NCBI GenBank assembly: GCA_961205875.1
Contig: OY540809.1
Location: 47,024,608 to 47,088,607 of the forward strand
Origin: Sialis fuliginosa
Lineage: Eukaryota > Arthropoda > Insecta > Megaloptera > Sialidae
Reading direction: 5' to 3'
DNA: 64,000 nucleotides
In this document: positions 1 through 14,300 of the stretch, piece after piece
Layout: each line of letters begins with the position of its first letter
Numbering within the stretch: the stretch's first letter is position 1
Notes under the pieces: model-generated
Told to the model about the DNA's origin: nothing
The model's input: the letters and a program-made list of their open reading frames with translations, nothing else
Database searches by the model: none
Program-made: the position numbers and the translations under genes

Positions 1-330
1 GACCTTTTTTTTGGATCATAGCTTACAAATTTTACGTTTGTTACTAATTTTTATTTGAACGACTTTTTTTTGCTTGCCAGCTAGAATTTTACACTTTTTA
101 GTAATTTTAATCGATAATAAGTGTAAAATTGAAGTTCATAAGCCGAAAAAAAGTCATTAAAATCAAAATTAGTAATAAGTAAATCACGTTTTCAAGTTAA
201 CATCAAATACATTTAAAAAAATCTTCAATTTATTTATTTTTTCTTGCTCACTTCAATTTTTACGCTGCTACGCCCCCCCCTAACCTCGGCACTGGCCCGG
301 TGGTAGTTACAGCCCTGGCTATGGTAGAAT
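1..330. repeat. right part of a decayed repeat in a CDKL intron
   Basis: Bases 30-180 form an imperfect inverted repeat: 'actaatttttatttgaacga' is echoed in inverse near 125-175. A GC-rich, C-run segment follows at 268-320 and resembles the end of hAT-like MITEs such as the one at 22812-23141. The left end is outside the window, so the family cannot be closed. Confidence 0.35.
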
Positions 331-622
331 TTAAAAGTCATTTTGGCGTTATAAATGTTATTTTTTACATAGCAGAAAAATTTAGATTTAGATTAAAATT
401 GTCAAAAAATGAAAAATATTCAAACGAGTATTAAAGGAAAATACCGTATAAATATTTTTAAATAAAATTGTATAGAAATGAAATTAAAATTAACTAATGG
501 CGATTCATGAATCATGTGATTACTTTATTGGGGTTTATTAAAATTGTTCATTTATGAACTACCTTTGGTGAATTTATCGTGAGGAAGCACTGCATTTACT
601 TGGCAAATGTTTTTTTTTCATA
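330..622 (+). repeat. R1 family repeat, fragment
   Basis: This is a partial copy of the approximately 770-bp R1 repeat, whose best copies are 13250-13967 and 35867-36632. It shares the end signature 'accttt-ggtgaattta', 'gaggaagcactg' and 'acttggcaaatgttttt'. The inner 400 bp are missing or too diverged to align by eye. Confidence 0.6.
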
Positions 623-787
623 ACTCGGTCAAAACAGATCGTACAAGCAAATTAAAGATACAAATTTGACCTACGCGGTGCATAGAGGCTATCAAATTAG
701 AAAACAAAATTTATTATTTTTTGACGAGCTTTTTTATTGAAAAATTTATTTTCAGCGTCGCAAAAATATTCCGATTTAGGTTACAAG

Positions 788-3025
<2,238 letters not shown>

Positions 3026-4380
3026 CAGTGACTCAACAACAGACAGACTGACGTTCTATTCATGAGTGTTGTGATTCGAGAAAACGGGAGAAATTAAAAA
3101 AAATATTTTTAATAAAACTGTGTCATTTGAAAATTATTTTCCACTGTTAAATGTTATAATTGGAATTAAATGTAAGCATATCAAATACTCTGTGTGTTCC
3201 CAGAGAGTTAGTTGAGATGTTTAGGAGCCAAATAAATTACATAGTTGAGAACTTGATATTAAAAAACTGACTACGTACAGTTTTCCCTAATCTTTGGCCA
3301 CCAATCTCTGGGAACGTTTCTGTGTGGAAAATTGTTTTAAATTAATCGATAAATATTGTGATGACTAATATAATATATGTATTAAATAAAATATAAAGTT
3401 ATACAAAATAGATATTTTCATAAAACTACATATTTTATCATAATTGGATACTTTTAAATCACTTCTAATAAACGTTTAAAATAAGTAATATATTTATGTG
3501 AAGATTATAATTAGTTTAAATGCTTTATTATGTGTTTGTACTTTTGATTGTTATGATCGTTAAATTAGGTTGTATATATTAATATTTAGACAAAAGAATG
3601 ATAATTATATAATTCTGAATATGTATTTAATATTTTTAGTAAATTTTATTTAAATAACAATGCTTTATTTTATTTAGTAGTATTAAAAAATCCCATATAA
3701 AGGGTTCTGAAGTACGTAATACTGGACTGTTTGGAGCCACTTACAGGTGTATTTTTGAGTTAGAAATTATATAAAAATAAGGTCATATTCTACTAAATTA
3801 GAATTAGGTTTATATTTTAACACCTCCACTTGTGTAAGGGGTGTAATTGGGTTTCTTTGGTACCCTAAAAATACATTTCTTAACAATCAATTTTCTACCA
3901 AATTGTAGATATGCAACATTAATACATTGGTGTTATTTGTGTTACATATATATACTGAAACGTAAATAATGTATTTATCTATAGCGTATAGTATACACTA
4001 TAAATAAAACATTTGCGTTTTCTTCATAATTACGGAAGAAAATCCGTTATCTGTTTATTATAAAGTGTTTACATTGATTAGTAAAGACTGTATAGTTTAT
4101 TGTGATATATTAAACAATTTCCGTCCATTATTAAAATGATTTAATTTATAAATACGATCATATCTTAGTTTTTATTATAATGACGGTATTGTTAGCATAC
4201 TGCCTGCCAACTACTTATTATTAACCCTTAACTGGTATCGTAAATGTTACAAACGTAACTGTATCGTGGGGTATTTACTGCCCCCACTGAAGATTAGCTT
4301 TAGGCAAGCTAATTTCAATAATGATAAGAAGAAATGGTAAATAATACACTCATTTGGACTTTGCGGCCATTATGTTTAGA

Positions 4381-5097
4381 TCAGGGATGTATTTCTAAAT
4401 TTTGCGCCCTGGGCGAATATGGTCGGCCGCCCCAGTATATTTTTATTGAATGTCAAAAACTTAGTATAAACAAAAGTTTAGCAATGAGTGATTTCAGGAT
4501 AAATAATTAGAGAGCAAGGATTATTTATTAGAAATAGGATAGTTCGCGTGATTATTTAGCCGAGAGCTGTGTATTGTAGTAGAGTAGGTATAGTCCAGGC
4601 TGTGGAGGCTAAAACAGCTTATTTTAAGGTACAGGATTTGTTACAAAATTGGTTTACAATAATATCCTAAGTTTTATCTGATTTTGGTTGTCTGCGTCAT
4701 GAGTAAACCATGGTGCAGTTACAAAATTATTCAGATTTTCTCATTTTTGTTAAATATCGGTCTAAATAAGTATTATACAAAAAAAAGTTTAAAATAAAAG
4801 TTGTTCGTTATAAAATTCCCTACAACCTCCATTTGAAAAAAAAATGTATATTCAAACATAAACAAACAAATAAAAAAGGAAGAGTCGAATCGAGATTAAA
4901 AAATACGCTATTTTCATTGCGTTCGATATTTTAGGGAATAACTTAGTTACTTACTTATTACACACATTTACGAAACTTGTACGTACAGAATATCATACAA
5001 ATTATAAATGAATAATAAACAGACTTGCGTGATTTTATTGTACCAAAATAATTTTTTATTCGCCGCCCCCTACGCCCTTGTGGAAATACGTCCCTGA
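4381..5097 (+). mobile_element. non-autonomous hAT-like element, complete (717 bp)
   Basis: The ends are TCAGGGATGTATTTC and, inverse, TCAGGGACGTATTTC, with a perfect 8-bp target duplication TGTTTAGA at 4373-4380 and 5098-5105. The interior is non-coding. Truncated relatives in the opposite orientation lie at about 11530-12105 and 16325-16565, sharing for example 'aggctgtggaggct' and 'acctccattt'. The size, the CAGGG ends and the 8-bp duplication fit hAT. Confidence 0.88.
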
Positions 5098-5544
5098 TGT
5101 TTAGACACACTGGTACACATTATTATCATCGGAGCACCCCTCACTGAGCCACGGCCAGCTGCCGACTAGCCGACTAGCTGCTTCAGTCTTGCGCGACCGC
5201 CGCTAGAGTGCACTGTGATCGCGATGTGCAACTGTCATTACAATATTTAAATGCAACAATTGACTTTTGTTGATTAGTTCTGTAAGTTCAACAATTAAGT
5301 GCAGTGTTATTTAAAAACTGTGTTGTGTTTTCAATGTTTTAAAGTGTAATTATTTAGGTATAATAGGTATTGTTTTTAGTATTATATACAATAACATATC
5401 CATAAAAAAGAGCTTAGGGCATTCCGATGCAAATTATTTTTTTAATATCTGCTTTAAAAAAAAAGTTCTAGCAACTATTTTGACAACGCCAATAGCTATT
5501 AATAATATTAATTGCAGAATATTATATAAAATATATATTTATAT

Positions 5545-6020
5545 ACAGGGTGTCCCAAGACTGCGTCAAAGTTCAATATTTCATTTATTATATCAAATAG
5601 AAGAAAACTTTAAACACAAAAGTTGTCAGGTTAAAAATAGTTACATTTATATAGGAAGTCCCATAAGTGCGTTACAAATCAAAGTTATGGTTTTTTAAAT
5701 ACAATGTATATTTTTTTGATTGATAATCTTAAAGCATTTATTTATTTTTATATTTTGATATAAGCATGTGTGGGATTATATTGAGCGGTTTAGAAATTAT
5801 GAATGTTTTTATAAGAAAATTGACATATTTTCAACACCTTGTTATTTTCTAATTACAACCAAAAAAAAATTGTTTTCTACTAAAAATTGTTTTGTCATAT
5901 GCTCTATTATTGCGATATTACATCAAACATTTACAAAATTGTATTCTTTGTACAGGTTGTATCAAAACTCTGAACTTAATTTTTTTCAAAATTTTCAAAT
6001 GGAACACCCTATATATTTTT
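5545..6020. repeat. dispersed repeat with CAGGGTGTCCC end
   Basis: It starts with 'acagggtgtcccaagactgc' and ends near 'ggaacaccctatatat', the loosely inverse ends seen in many short insect repeats. Two open frames inside (72 and 93 codons) have low-complexity composition and no family resemblance, so they are not called as genes. Confidence 0.45.
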
Positions 6021-6053
6021 TCATTTTCGAATTGCCTATTCAATTCTAAACAC

Positions 6054-6346
6054 ATTTTATAGACTATGTTCTATACCTAAATCTAGCCTTTAAATAATTA
6101 TTTGGAAGATTTTTAAAATCTTAACATGTTTTATAGAAACAATGCAACTTTATTATAATCCATAAAACGATTTGCTAGAACTTACAAACTTTAACAACAT
6201 GGAAATCTAGAAATTAAATAAACAAAATAATACACAAAAGTTAATTTTTTTTTGTTCAAAATGTCCACCTATTATTCAAATTAAATTAAATCTTTAAATA
6301 ACTTTTTAACAGCTGGATTTAGGTATAGAACATAGTCTATAAAATA
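6054..6346. mobile_element. inverted-repeat element, about 290 bp
   Basis: The ends are nearly perfect inverse copies for about 30 bases: 'attttatagactatgttcta' at 6054 and its reverse complement ending at 6346. The resemblance is weaker over the next 25 bases. No target duplication is clear. It is a MITE-like palindrome of unknown superfamily. Confidence 0.65.
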
Positions 6347-8359
6347 TATCTATGTTCAAAGAACTGTGTCTGGCACTCATGAAACAGTCAAGTACTAAAA
6401 AATCAATGTTAAATATTAACAATAACAAGCATTATAATTTTTATATAATAGGTAGAGATAGCAGGTATTTTTCAAGGGGTGAGATTTAAAAAAAATAAGC
6501 ATATGTACAATAGCTTAATCCACCTGTTTAATATTTAATAATTACTTAAGGGGGGACGGTTAACCCCTAAACCCTCGCTTATGTACGCTTACATGAACAT
6601 GTATTGTACAAACAAGTACTTATAAATACATAAATTCTTACATGTTGTTGTTTTGATCTCAATTTAGTAAATTTCACGTCAAATTGAGTTTTTAAAATAT
6701 AATTATTTCATTATTTCTTTTGTTGTGTTTTGTATGGCATCATAGAACATGTTTTATTTATATCTACTATTTAATATTGCACTTACGGATGTGTCAGTTT
6801 TTATAATTCAACACGAATAATTCAAATCATGTAATTTTAATCAAATTAATTAATATTTATATATGAAATAAAATTAATAACAAAAATATCTATATCTTTA
6901 ATTAATTTTTAAATTAATTCTTTTGTAATTAACTTTCTTATACGCTCATATATTTTGATTAGTAAAGAACTTCTTAGAAAATAAAACATAAGCTAGGCCA
7001 TAAAATGCACAACCGTTTTTAGAGAGTAAAACAATGTTTATTTTGATCTAAAATAGTATTTATTTGGAGAATTATTACAATTTTTTTTTGGTATTTTTAT
7101 TTTTGCTTATGTTTTTATTTTTGAAATCTAATTTACCCCCGACCCTCTCTTTCCTGGGAACGAATAAATTGATATAATACTGTATTCTATCACCTAATTG
7201 TAAAACAAATACCAAAAAATTAAATTATTTAATCAAATTAATTGATTGATTTATTTATCTACTAGCTTCACCCCCTAGACAATTTTGCGGACGCCCCTGA
7301 CTTTATATTTAACTTTTTATTTCCTATAGTTTTTATTATACTACCTATATTTTATGTATTGTTAATCATTTTGACATCTGAATGACTTAATTTATTTTTG
7401 TTTCTTCTATAGAAATACTAAAATGAAAATATACATGCATCTAATTATCTTTGCTTTAAAATACTTCAATTAATAAAATAGCGATATATTTTTTTCGTGG
7501 TGATAATAAAATTAAAAATCAAATAATTTATAATATGTAAATATATATATTTACGACTTAGAACTGGTATTTAATATCTATCTGTTGGTCTCACGTTGCT
7601 AACAAAAAAATGTCCATCATTTTTGTAAGAGGTTGTTGACCAAAACATTCCCATTTCGTATCAGCAGTGCCCAACAAATGGACCAAGGTTTTCAACCCCA
7701 TTTTTTAGACCTGACCTTTTATATTACATATGCTTGTAAATCTCGAAACCCTCTTTATTGGGTTAAATTATTGTTTAGAAGGGAGGGAGAGGGGGGATTT
7801 ATTCAAATGGTAATGATATGAAGTATATTTAATGATTGATTGATTGATAAAATCAGAAAATACGTCTGTGAGACTTGGCTAGCTACTTTAATCAATCAGA
7901 AATCGATTCGGGCTTTGTTTCTTTTGAAATTCGGTCCACAGTTGTTTAAATGTTTAATACCACTGATTTGCTTATATTTTTAGAACACGTCCTTGAAGTT
8001 CTAACAATATCTAAGTATTAATTGACTCTAGTTTGATAAATTGATCTACTATAAATAATATTATAACATAGTATTCGAATTAAAAAATACAGGAAAATAT
8101 GCGAATTAATTTCTAGTACCCCTAAACGACCAAGCGCGTGTCCCAGGTTGGGAATCGCTTGTATAATAATAATAATAATAATTCTAGTAGTTAACAGTGT
8201 AGCTATACATTTAATAAATGTATTTTTATATAAAATTATGTTTGCAGTTTTCTGAATGAACTTGTGGTAAATATTTTTACAAATACAGTTTGAAGGATTG
8301 TGCTTAATCGAGATTTTAGTATCTCGAGATAGTGTTTAGTGTTGAGAAGTGTAGTGACA

Positions 8360-8377
8360 ATGATGATCTCGAGATGA
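8360..8377 (+). promoter_or_regulatory. five-codon upstream ORF overlapping the PDZ-gene start
   Basis: ATG ATG ATC TCG AGA TGA begins 14 bases before the proposed start codon at 8374, and its stop (8375-8377) overlaps that start as ATGA. If the transcript includes it, translation of the PDZ protein would need leaky scanning or re-initiation. The transcript start is not known, so this is an inference. Confidence 0.4.
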
Positions 8378-11300
8378 GTTCAGCTGGCGATGTTCCAAGC
8401 AGGCGCCACGGCAAGATCTCAATTATAAGGTAAATATGAAAAAAATTAAGTACTTTCACGATTTTGTTTCTATTTGATTTCTGAAGGAAAATTTCGATTG
8501 AAATATCAAAAATTGACGAATTACGAAATAACGACACATAAATAAAAAAATATGGGTGTGTGTACTTCTGTACACGCGTTAGAAGTGGTACTTCTTTGGC
8601 GTTATTGATAGAAAACTACGAAAAATTAACCTAAAATATTTGAAAACATTTATCAATCACAGAATTAATACCTCGTTGAAAGTGCTTGTTAGTTAACTGC
8701 GTGTATGTAAACATATTTTTTTTGTAAAGTGCATAATTTCCACTTCTACTATGCTAATATTTACTGCAAAAGAATAAATTATAAAGACGAAATATACAAA
8801 AAAAAGTCAAACACCATATTTTAGCAATTTTCGAGATAATGAAGACTAACACTGAAATTTTATTGATACGATTTAAGTAGCTTTTAAAGTACTGTTAAAT
8901 ACAGAATATATAATGGAGATTACAGAAGTGATATTTCTATTTTAACTTCTTCATTAAAAGACTAAATAAAAACCTGCTTCATCAACTAATTATTTTCTTT
9001 ACTCTTGTAATTTTTCTAATTGAAATAAATTACACTAAAAATCGTACTTAAGGTTATTAAATTAATTAAAGATACAAAAAAGAATCTAATTGCTGTTAGA
9101 AGAGTGTTGATCTAATGTGTGTAGGCTTCCGCGGTGATTTTTCAATTTATTTTAACTGTCAAATTAAGGATAATATTATTTTTTCAAGACTTTATTTTTT
9201 TTTTATTTCTGAAATAAAAAACGAACGTTTTCTAATATTCTAAAAACATCTGCCAAGTAAATGCTAAGTGCTTCCTTGTGCTAAATTCACCAAAGGTAGT
9301 TAATTATTCAACAATTTAAATAAAAACCGATAGTGTTTATATAAATTGCCTGGAATTGGTTAATCATTTAATTTTTATACAATTTTACTAAAAAATATTA
9401 GTTCGAAATTTTTCTTAAAACGCACCTGAATATTTTTTCATATATTTTTAATTTTTTGAAAATTTCAATCTAAATCTAAATTTATGCAAATGTCAAAATA
9501 ACATTTAATATGTCCAAGCAATATCAATTTAGAAAAACAAAACACGAATTTTTATAATAAATTGAGATAAATCTTTGTAAGGGAATATTTTACAACAAAC
9601 GTTGTAGACCCATATTATAGGAAATTTAATGCTCTACAAAAAATATTCTATAAAATTTTCACGTAACATGTGTCGTTCTTGAGATATCTTGAAAAAATAA
9701 ATATTTTGGGGTGTCACCCTTCCCCTTACATACGATTTTGATGATTTTGAAATAGGACCGTCCTCAAGCCAGACCCAAACTATACACTATTTAATTTAAG
9801 AATGCAGTGGTTGCCGTGATTTTTGACGGTAAAATGCACGATTCGTTCCGTCAAAAACCCCGGCAACCACTGCATTCTTAAATTAAATAGAGTATAGTTG
9901 AATAATAAAATAAAAATGTCAAATAATCGAATGTATAAATGTTTTTCACACCTTTTTAGGTATGCATAATTATTAATAAATATACTGTTTAATAAAATTT
10001 AATAAATATTGTTTCAGATCTAAGAACAAACAATCGTACACACTTTCTGAACAAGAAGACAAAACTCCACAGAACGGGTTATCGCAGCGTTCTGTCTCTC
10101 TCGTAAGTCATTTGTATTTATTTTATTTTAAACTATTTTTATCTGATATAAAACAAAATTAATTTGTCCCTATGCTTCTTTACTTAAACCAATCGCATTG
10201 GCTTCAGAAGAATTAATTTATGTTTAACTCAATATCTATCTCATGCATTTATAAATAAATCAAATTTAATATCTGACCAGCCCTTAAATACGTCCCACAA
10301 CATTTTTTAAAAGAGGTCAAACGGTAGGTAGTATTTCTACCTGTGACAGGAGATGTTAGATACATCTTGGAGATATCGCATTGCATGAGGTTCTATTCAG
10401 GGCTTCAGGGTATAATACACAGAACAGGTATCCAGCGTGCTGTGATGAGAATACATACCTAATTTTAGTTTTACACAGTGTATTCCAAGTTGGTTAAGCC
10501 ATAGGAAATTTAACATGGGGACAATTAGAAGTGTTGTAGTAACCTTTGGTCAAATTTAACGATGTGTGATTGGTGCATTTTCAAATACCGCCTCGGAATT
10601 AACTGATAAATTTTAAATTAATCAACAGTATTTTGTTTTCAACTTTAGTAAAGAATAAAATACATTAATGAAATTAAAGTAAGCATCCTAGATAAAATTA
10701 TAATAATATTTTTTGGCAGATATAAAATTGAAAACAAAATACTAATGACAATTTTACTAAATTTTGTGGCGGCATTTCAAAATGCACCAATGACACATCG
10801 TTTTTGATCAAAGGTTACTACAACACTTCTAATTGTCCCCATGTTAAATTTCCTATGGCTTAATCAACTTGGAATACACTGTATGTGAAGTGTTAGAAAG
10901 GATCTGTGGAAAGGATATAATATGTACTATCTCTTAATCTATGAATATGTGTCAAATCTAATGATTGAAAAGCGATGTTTATGAATGTACTAGCTGTGTC
11001 CACCCGCCCGCGGCTTCGCTCGCGTGGACTACGGAATTATTGTTTAGGATTTATAGTTGAATTAAGTACAAACACGATTAGTTATTGTTGTAATAATAAC
11101 CAATCAACACCTAAATTACCTGATAAAAACAAAATGAACAATTGACGAAGGTGCAAATTATCCGATATTTTGAAGTAACAAAATAATTTGAATACATTCT
11201 TTTGTTTACAATTGTCCATAAAATATAATGCACATGCAAAAAATACAATGTCAAATTGATTTATATATCATAAAAACACATCTCATTGGAACAATGCAAC

Positions 11301-14300
11301 AATGTTTTTAATTGGCAGTGAGTCGCCCACACACTCACGGACAAGCAATAACATATAACTTAACTGAAGACGATTGAGAGGTTCTCGTAAGTTAAAATCC
11401 GCCCGCATGCAAACGAACGCCCAAAGCAGAAGAGCATTTTTTTTTGCATAAATTTATTATTAATATTTACAATGCAATTATAAAATCATTATTTTCAAAA
11501 AATAAATATTATTTAATTATTTGTATAATAGTAACAAGTAAGTAACTAAGTTATTTCCTAAAATATCGAACGCAATGAAAATAGCGTATTTTTTAATTTC
11601 GATTCGACTCTTACTTCGTAAAATATCGAATGAAAATTTTATTTGTTTTTTATGTTTTAATATACATTTTTTTTCAAATGGAGGTTGTAGGGAATTTTAT
11701 AACGAACAACTTTTATTTGAACCTTTTTTTTGTATAATACTTATTTAGACCGATATTTAACAAAAATGAGAAAATCTGAAGAATGTTGTAATTGAACCAT
11801 GGTTTACTCATGACGCAGACAACCAAAATCAGATAAAACTTAGGATATTATTGTAAACCAATTTTGTAACAAATCCTGTACCTTAAAATAACCTGTTGTA
11901 GCCTCCACAGCCTGGACTATACCTACTCTACTACAATACACAGCTCTCGGCTAAATAATCACGCGAACTATCCTATTTCTAATAATCCTTGCTCTCGAAT
12001 AATTTATCCTGAAATCACTCATTGTTAAACTTTTATTTATTCTAAGTTTTTGACAATAAAAAAAAATATACTGGGGCGGCCGACCATATTCGCCCAGGGC
12101 GGACACCCTATATAATACATTTTTTCTAGAGCTAACAGTAATTTATGTTTGAATAGGTGTATCACATTACAAAACAAAAAAATATTGAAAGGGAATTTAT
12201 GTATTTTTTATTCTAATTTTATAATATTTAATATAATTATGTATTTAAAGTAATTTTGCAAATTTATATAATCGTGAACTACAAAGGAATATGTATATTT
12301 AAACTATATAATAGGACTGTGTCGTATGCGTGAGGAACGCGTTGTCTGATGCATTTACAGGACCGTATACAAAATTTAATATATATATTTTTTTTTACTT
12401 ATGAAAAATATATATTTTTCTAATTCTTGTAACTATTACCTTGGGTTGCACAAAGCAAAATTAATCACAATTAGTTAATCAGTAGTTTTAAAACCATTAT
12501 TACGTCAATTCTAATAAATAATCACGGTTATGATATATTTTAGAAGGTAAAAAATTATCATATTTAGTAAATTTTTCATTTACAAATTGAGATTAAGTTC
12601 AGAATTAACATTAATCATGGTTTAAAAACAACTGATTAACTAATTGTGGTTAATTTTGTTTTATGCAGCCCTAGGTTACTGTTATAATTTTGAAAATAAT
12701 GCTGGCATGTTGATTTTCATTCATTTTAAGATTAATAATAAACCAAAGTTTACCATTAACATAGTCTTTTTAATATAAATTACTGATTACCCTAAATATA
12801 TTATATTTTTAATTATGATGGGTCTTATTTGCCTTCATGACTTTATACAAATTAGCTTTTACAGTTTTTGTAAGTGTAGAAACAAGCTAAAACTACACAG
12901 TAAAATAACCCCTGTATTGTTTAAATCGATATAATGCTACTCTGTGCATTCTGGGGCCGACGATGCATGTATCGTTGCCGCGAGCGAGGAATTCTTAACG
13001 CGTGGGTCCCACAGACTCAGAAATATGCAGAATCACTTAACGCAAAAAACTTGGACTCGAGATTTCGCCGTCGCGTCGTAGAGAACATTATTGCTAAAAA
13101 ATTGGTTGGGTAAAATTGCATGCTATTTAAATTTAATAAGAAGCATTATATCATTTTTGCTAAATAGATATAAGTATTAGGGACTTGGAACGGAATGTTA
13201 GTAAACGCCTCCCTAAAATTTATAAAAAATTGTTTTATTCTCTAGCTGATTCTAAGCATTTTGCTTCCTCGCAATATCGAAGATACGAGAAGCTTTGTGA
13301 TCGTTTCAGATTGAGACAAAATAAATGTTCTCCGATTTCAAAATTTTAAATTGATTTATTCGTTTCACGTCAACGCAAACACTTTTCGTTCCGTGTCTGT
13401 CTGTCTGTCTGTCCGTGTGTCCATCTGTCCCCTGAATCCTTGTCACACGCATAACTCATGAACCACCGAACCGATGTTATTGAAACTTGGTCGGATGGTT
13501 GGGTCTGGCTGTAAGGGGGAGAGGTGACACCCCAAAATATTTATTTTTTCAAGATATCTCAAGAACGACACATGTTACGTGAAAATTTTATAGAATATTT
13601 TTTGTAGAGCATTAAATTTCCTATAATATGGGTCTACAACGTTTGTTGTAAAATATTCCCTTACAAAGATTTATCTCAATTTATTTAAAAAATTCGTGTT
13701 TTGTTTTTCTAAATTGATATTGCTTGGACATATTATTAAATGTCATTCTGACATTTGCATAAATTTAGATTTAGATTGAAATTTCCAAAAAATTAAAAAC
13801 ATGAAAAAATATTCAGGTGCGTTTTAAATAAAAATTTAATGGTTAACCAATTCCAGGCAATTTATCCAAACACTATCGGTTTTTATTTAAATTGTTGAAT
13901 AATGAACTACCTATGATGAATTTAGCACGAGGAAGCACTGTGAATTTACTTGGCAGATGTTTTTTCAAATAAAAATTAAAATCAAAATAAACATAAAATT
14001 CTCAAAAACTAATAATATATCTAAATTTTTGTATTGTTCCTAATTAACCAAGAAATACATATGAACCTTAAAAAATGCGTTATTTGGTAGGTACGTTTCT
14101 ATTAGGGCTATAGTCCGGTAACACCAATGCGTTAATAACAATATATTTATAACATATATTTGCATGTAGATGTATTAATAAAAGTGATCCGTGTGAAGTG
14201 TGCTTTAATATACTGTTTTGTTGTTACAGAATACCTTGCGGCCGCAGTCGACGGCAGTGGTCGAGCCCAGGATGGCGCAACTGGAGACGCTAGAGGCCAA

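Larger units (their letters stand above)
3026..8359. other. CDKL 3' UTR and intergenic region
   Basis: The CDKL 3' UTR probably runs to the AATAAA at 3111 or to later AT-rich signals near 3386. The rest holds no recognisable gene: short open frames here are in AT-rich sequence without family resemblance. It contains a complete hAT-like element (4381-5097), a 'cagggtgtccc' repeat (5545-6020), an inverted-repeat element (6054-6346), a possible hAT end at 7260-7305, and a short TAA microsatellite at 8166-8183. The GC-richer stretch 5130-5230 is unexplained. Confidence 0.6.
8430..10017. other. PDZ-gene intron 1
   Basis: AT-rich intron. It holds an R1 copy on the minus strand (9247-9779) directly abutting a 118-base hairpin (9780-9897). 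I see nothing else in it. Confidence 0.6.
10103..14229. other. PDZ-gene intron 2
   Basis: It contains a long-TIR MITE (10476-10881), a 'cgcggcttcgctcgcgtgg' repeat start (10990-11040), a truncated hAT-like element (11530-12105), a GC-richer island of unknown nature (12935-13115) and an almost complete R1 repeat (13250-13967). Confidence 0.6.
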
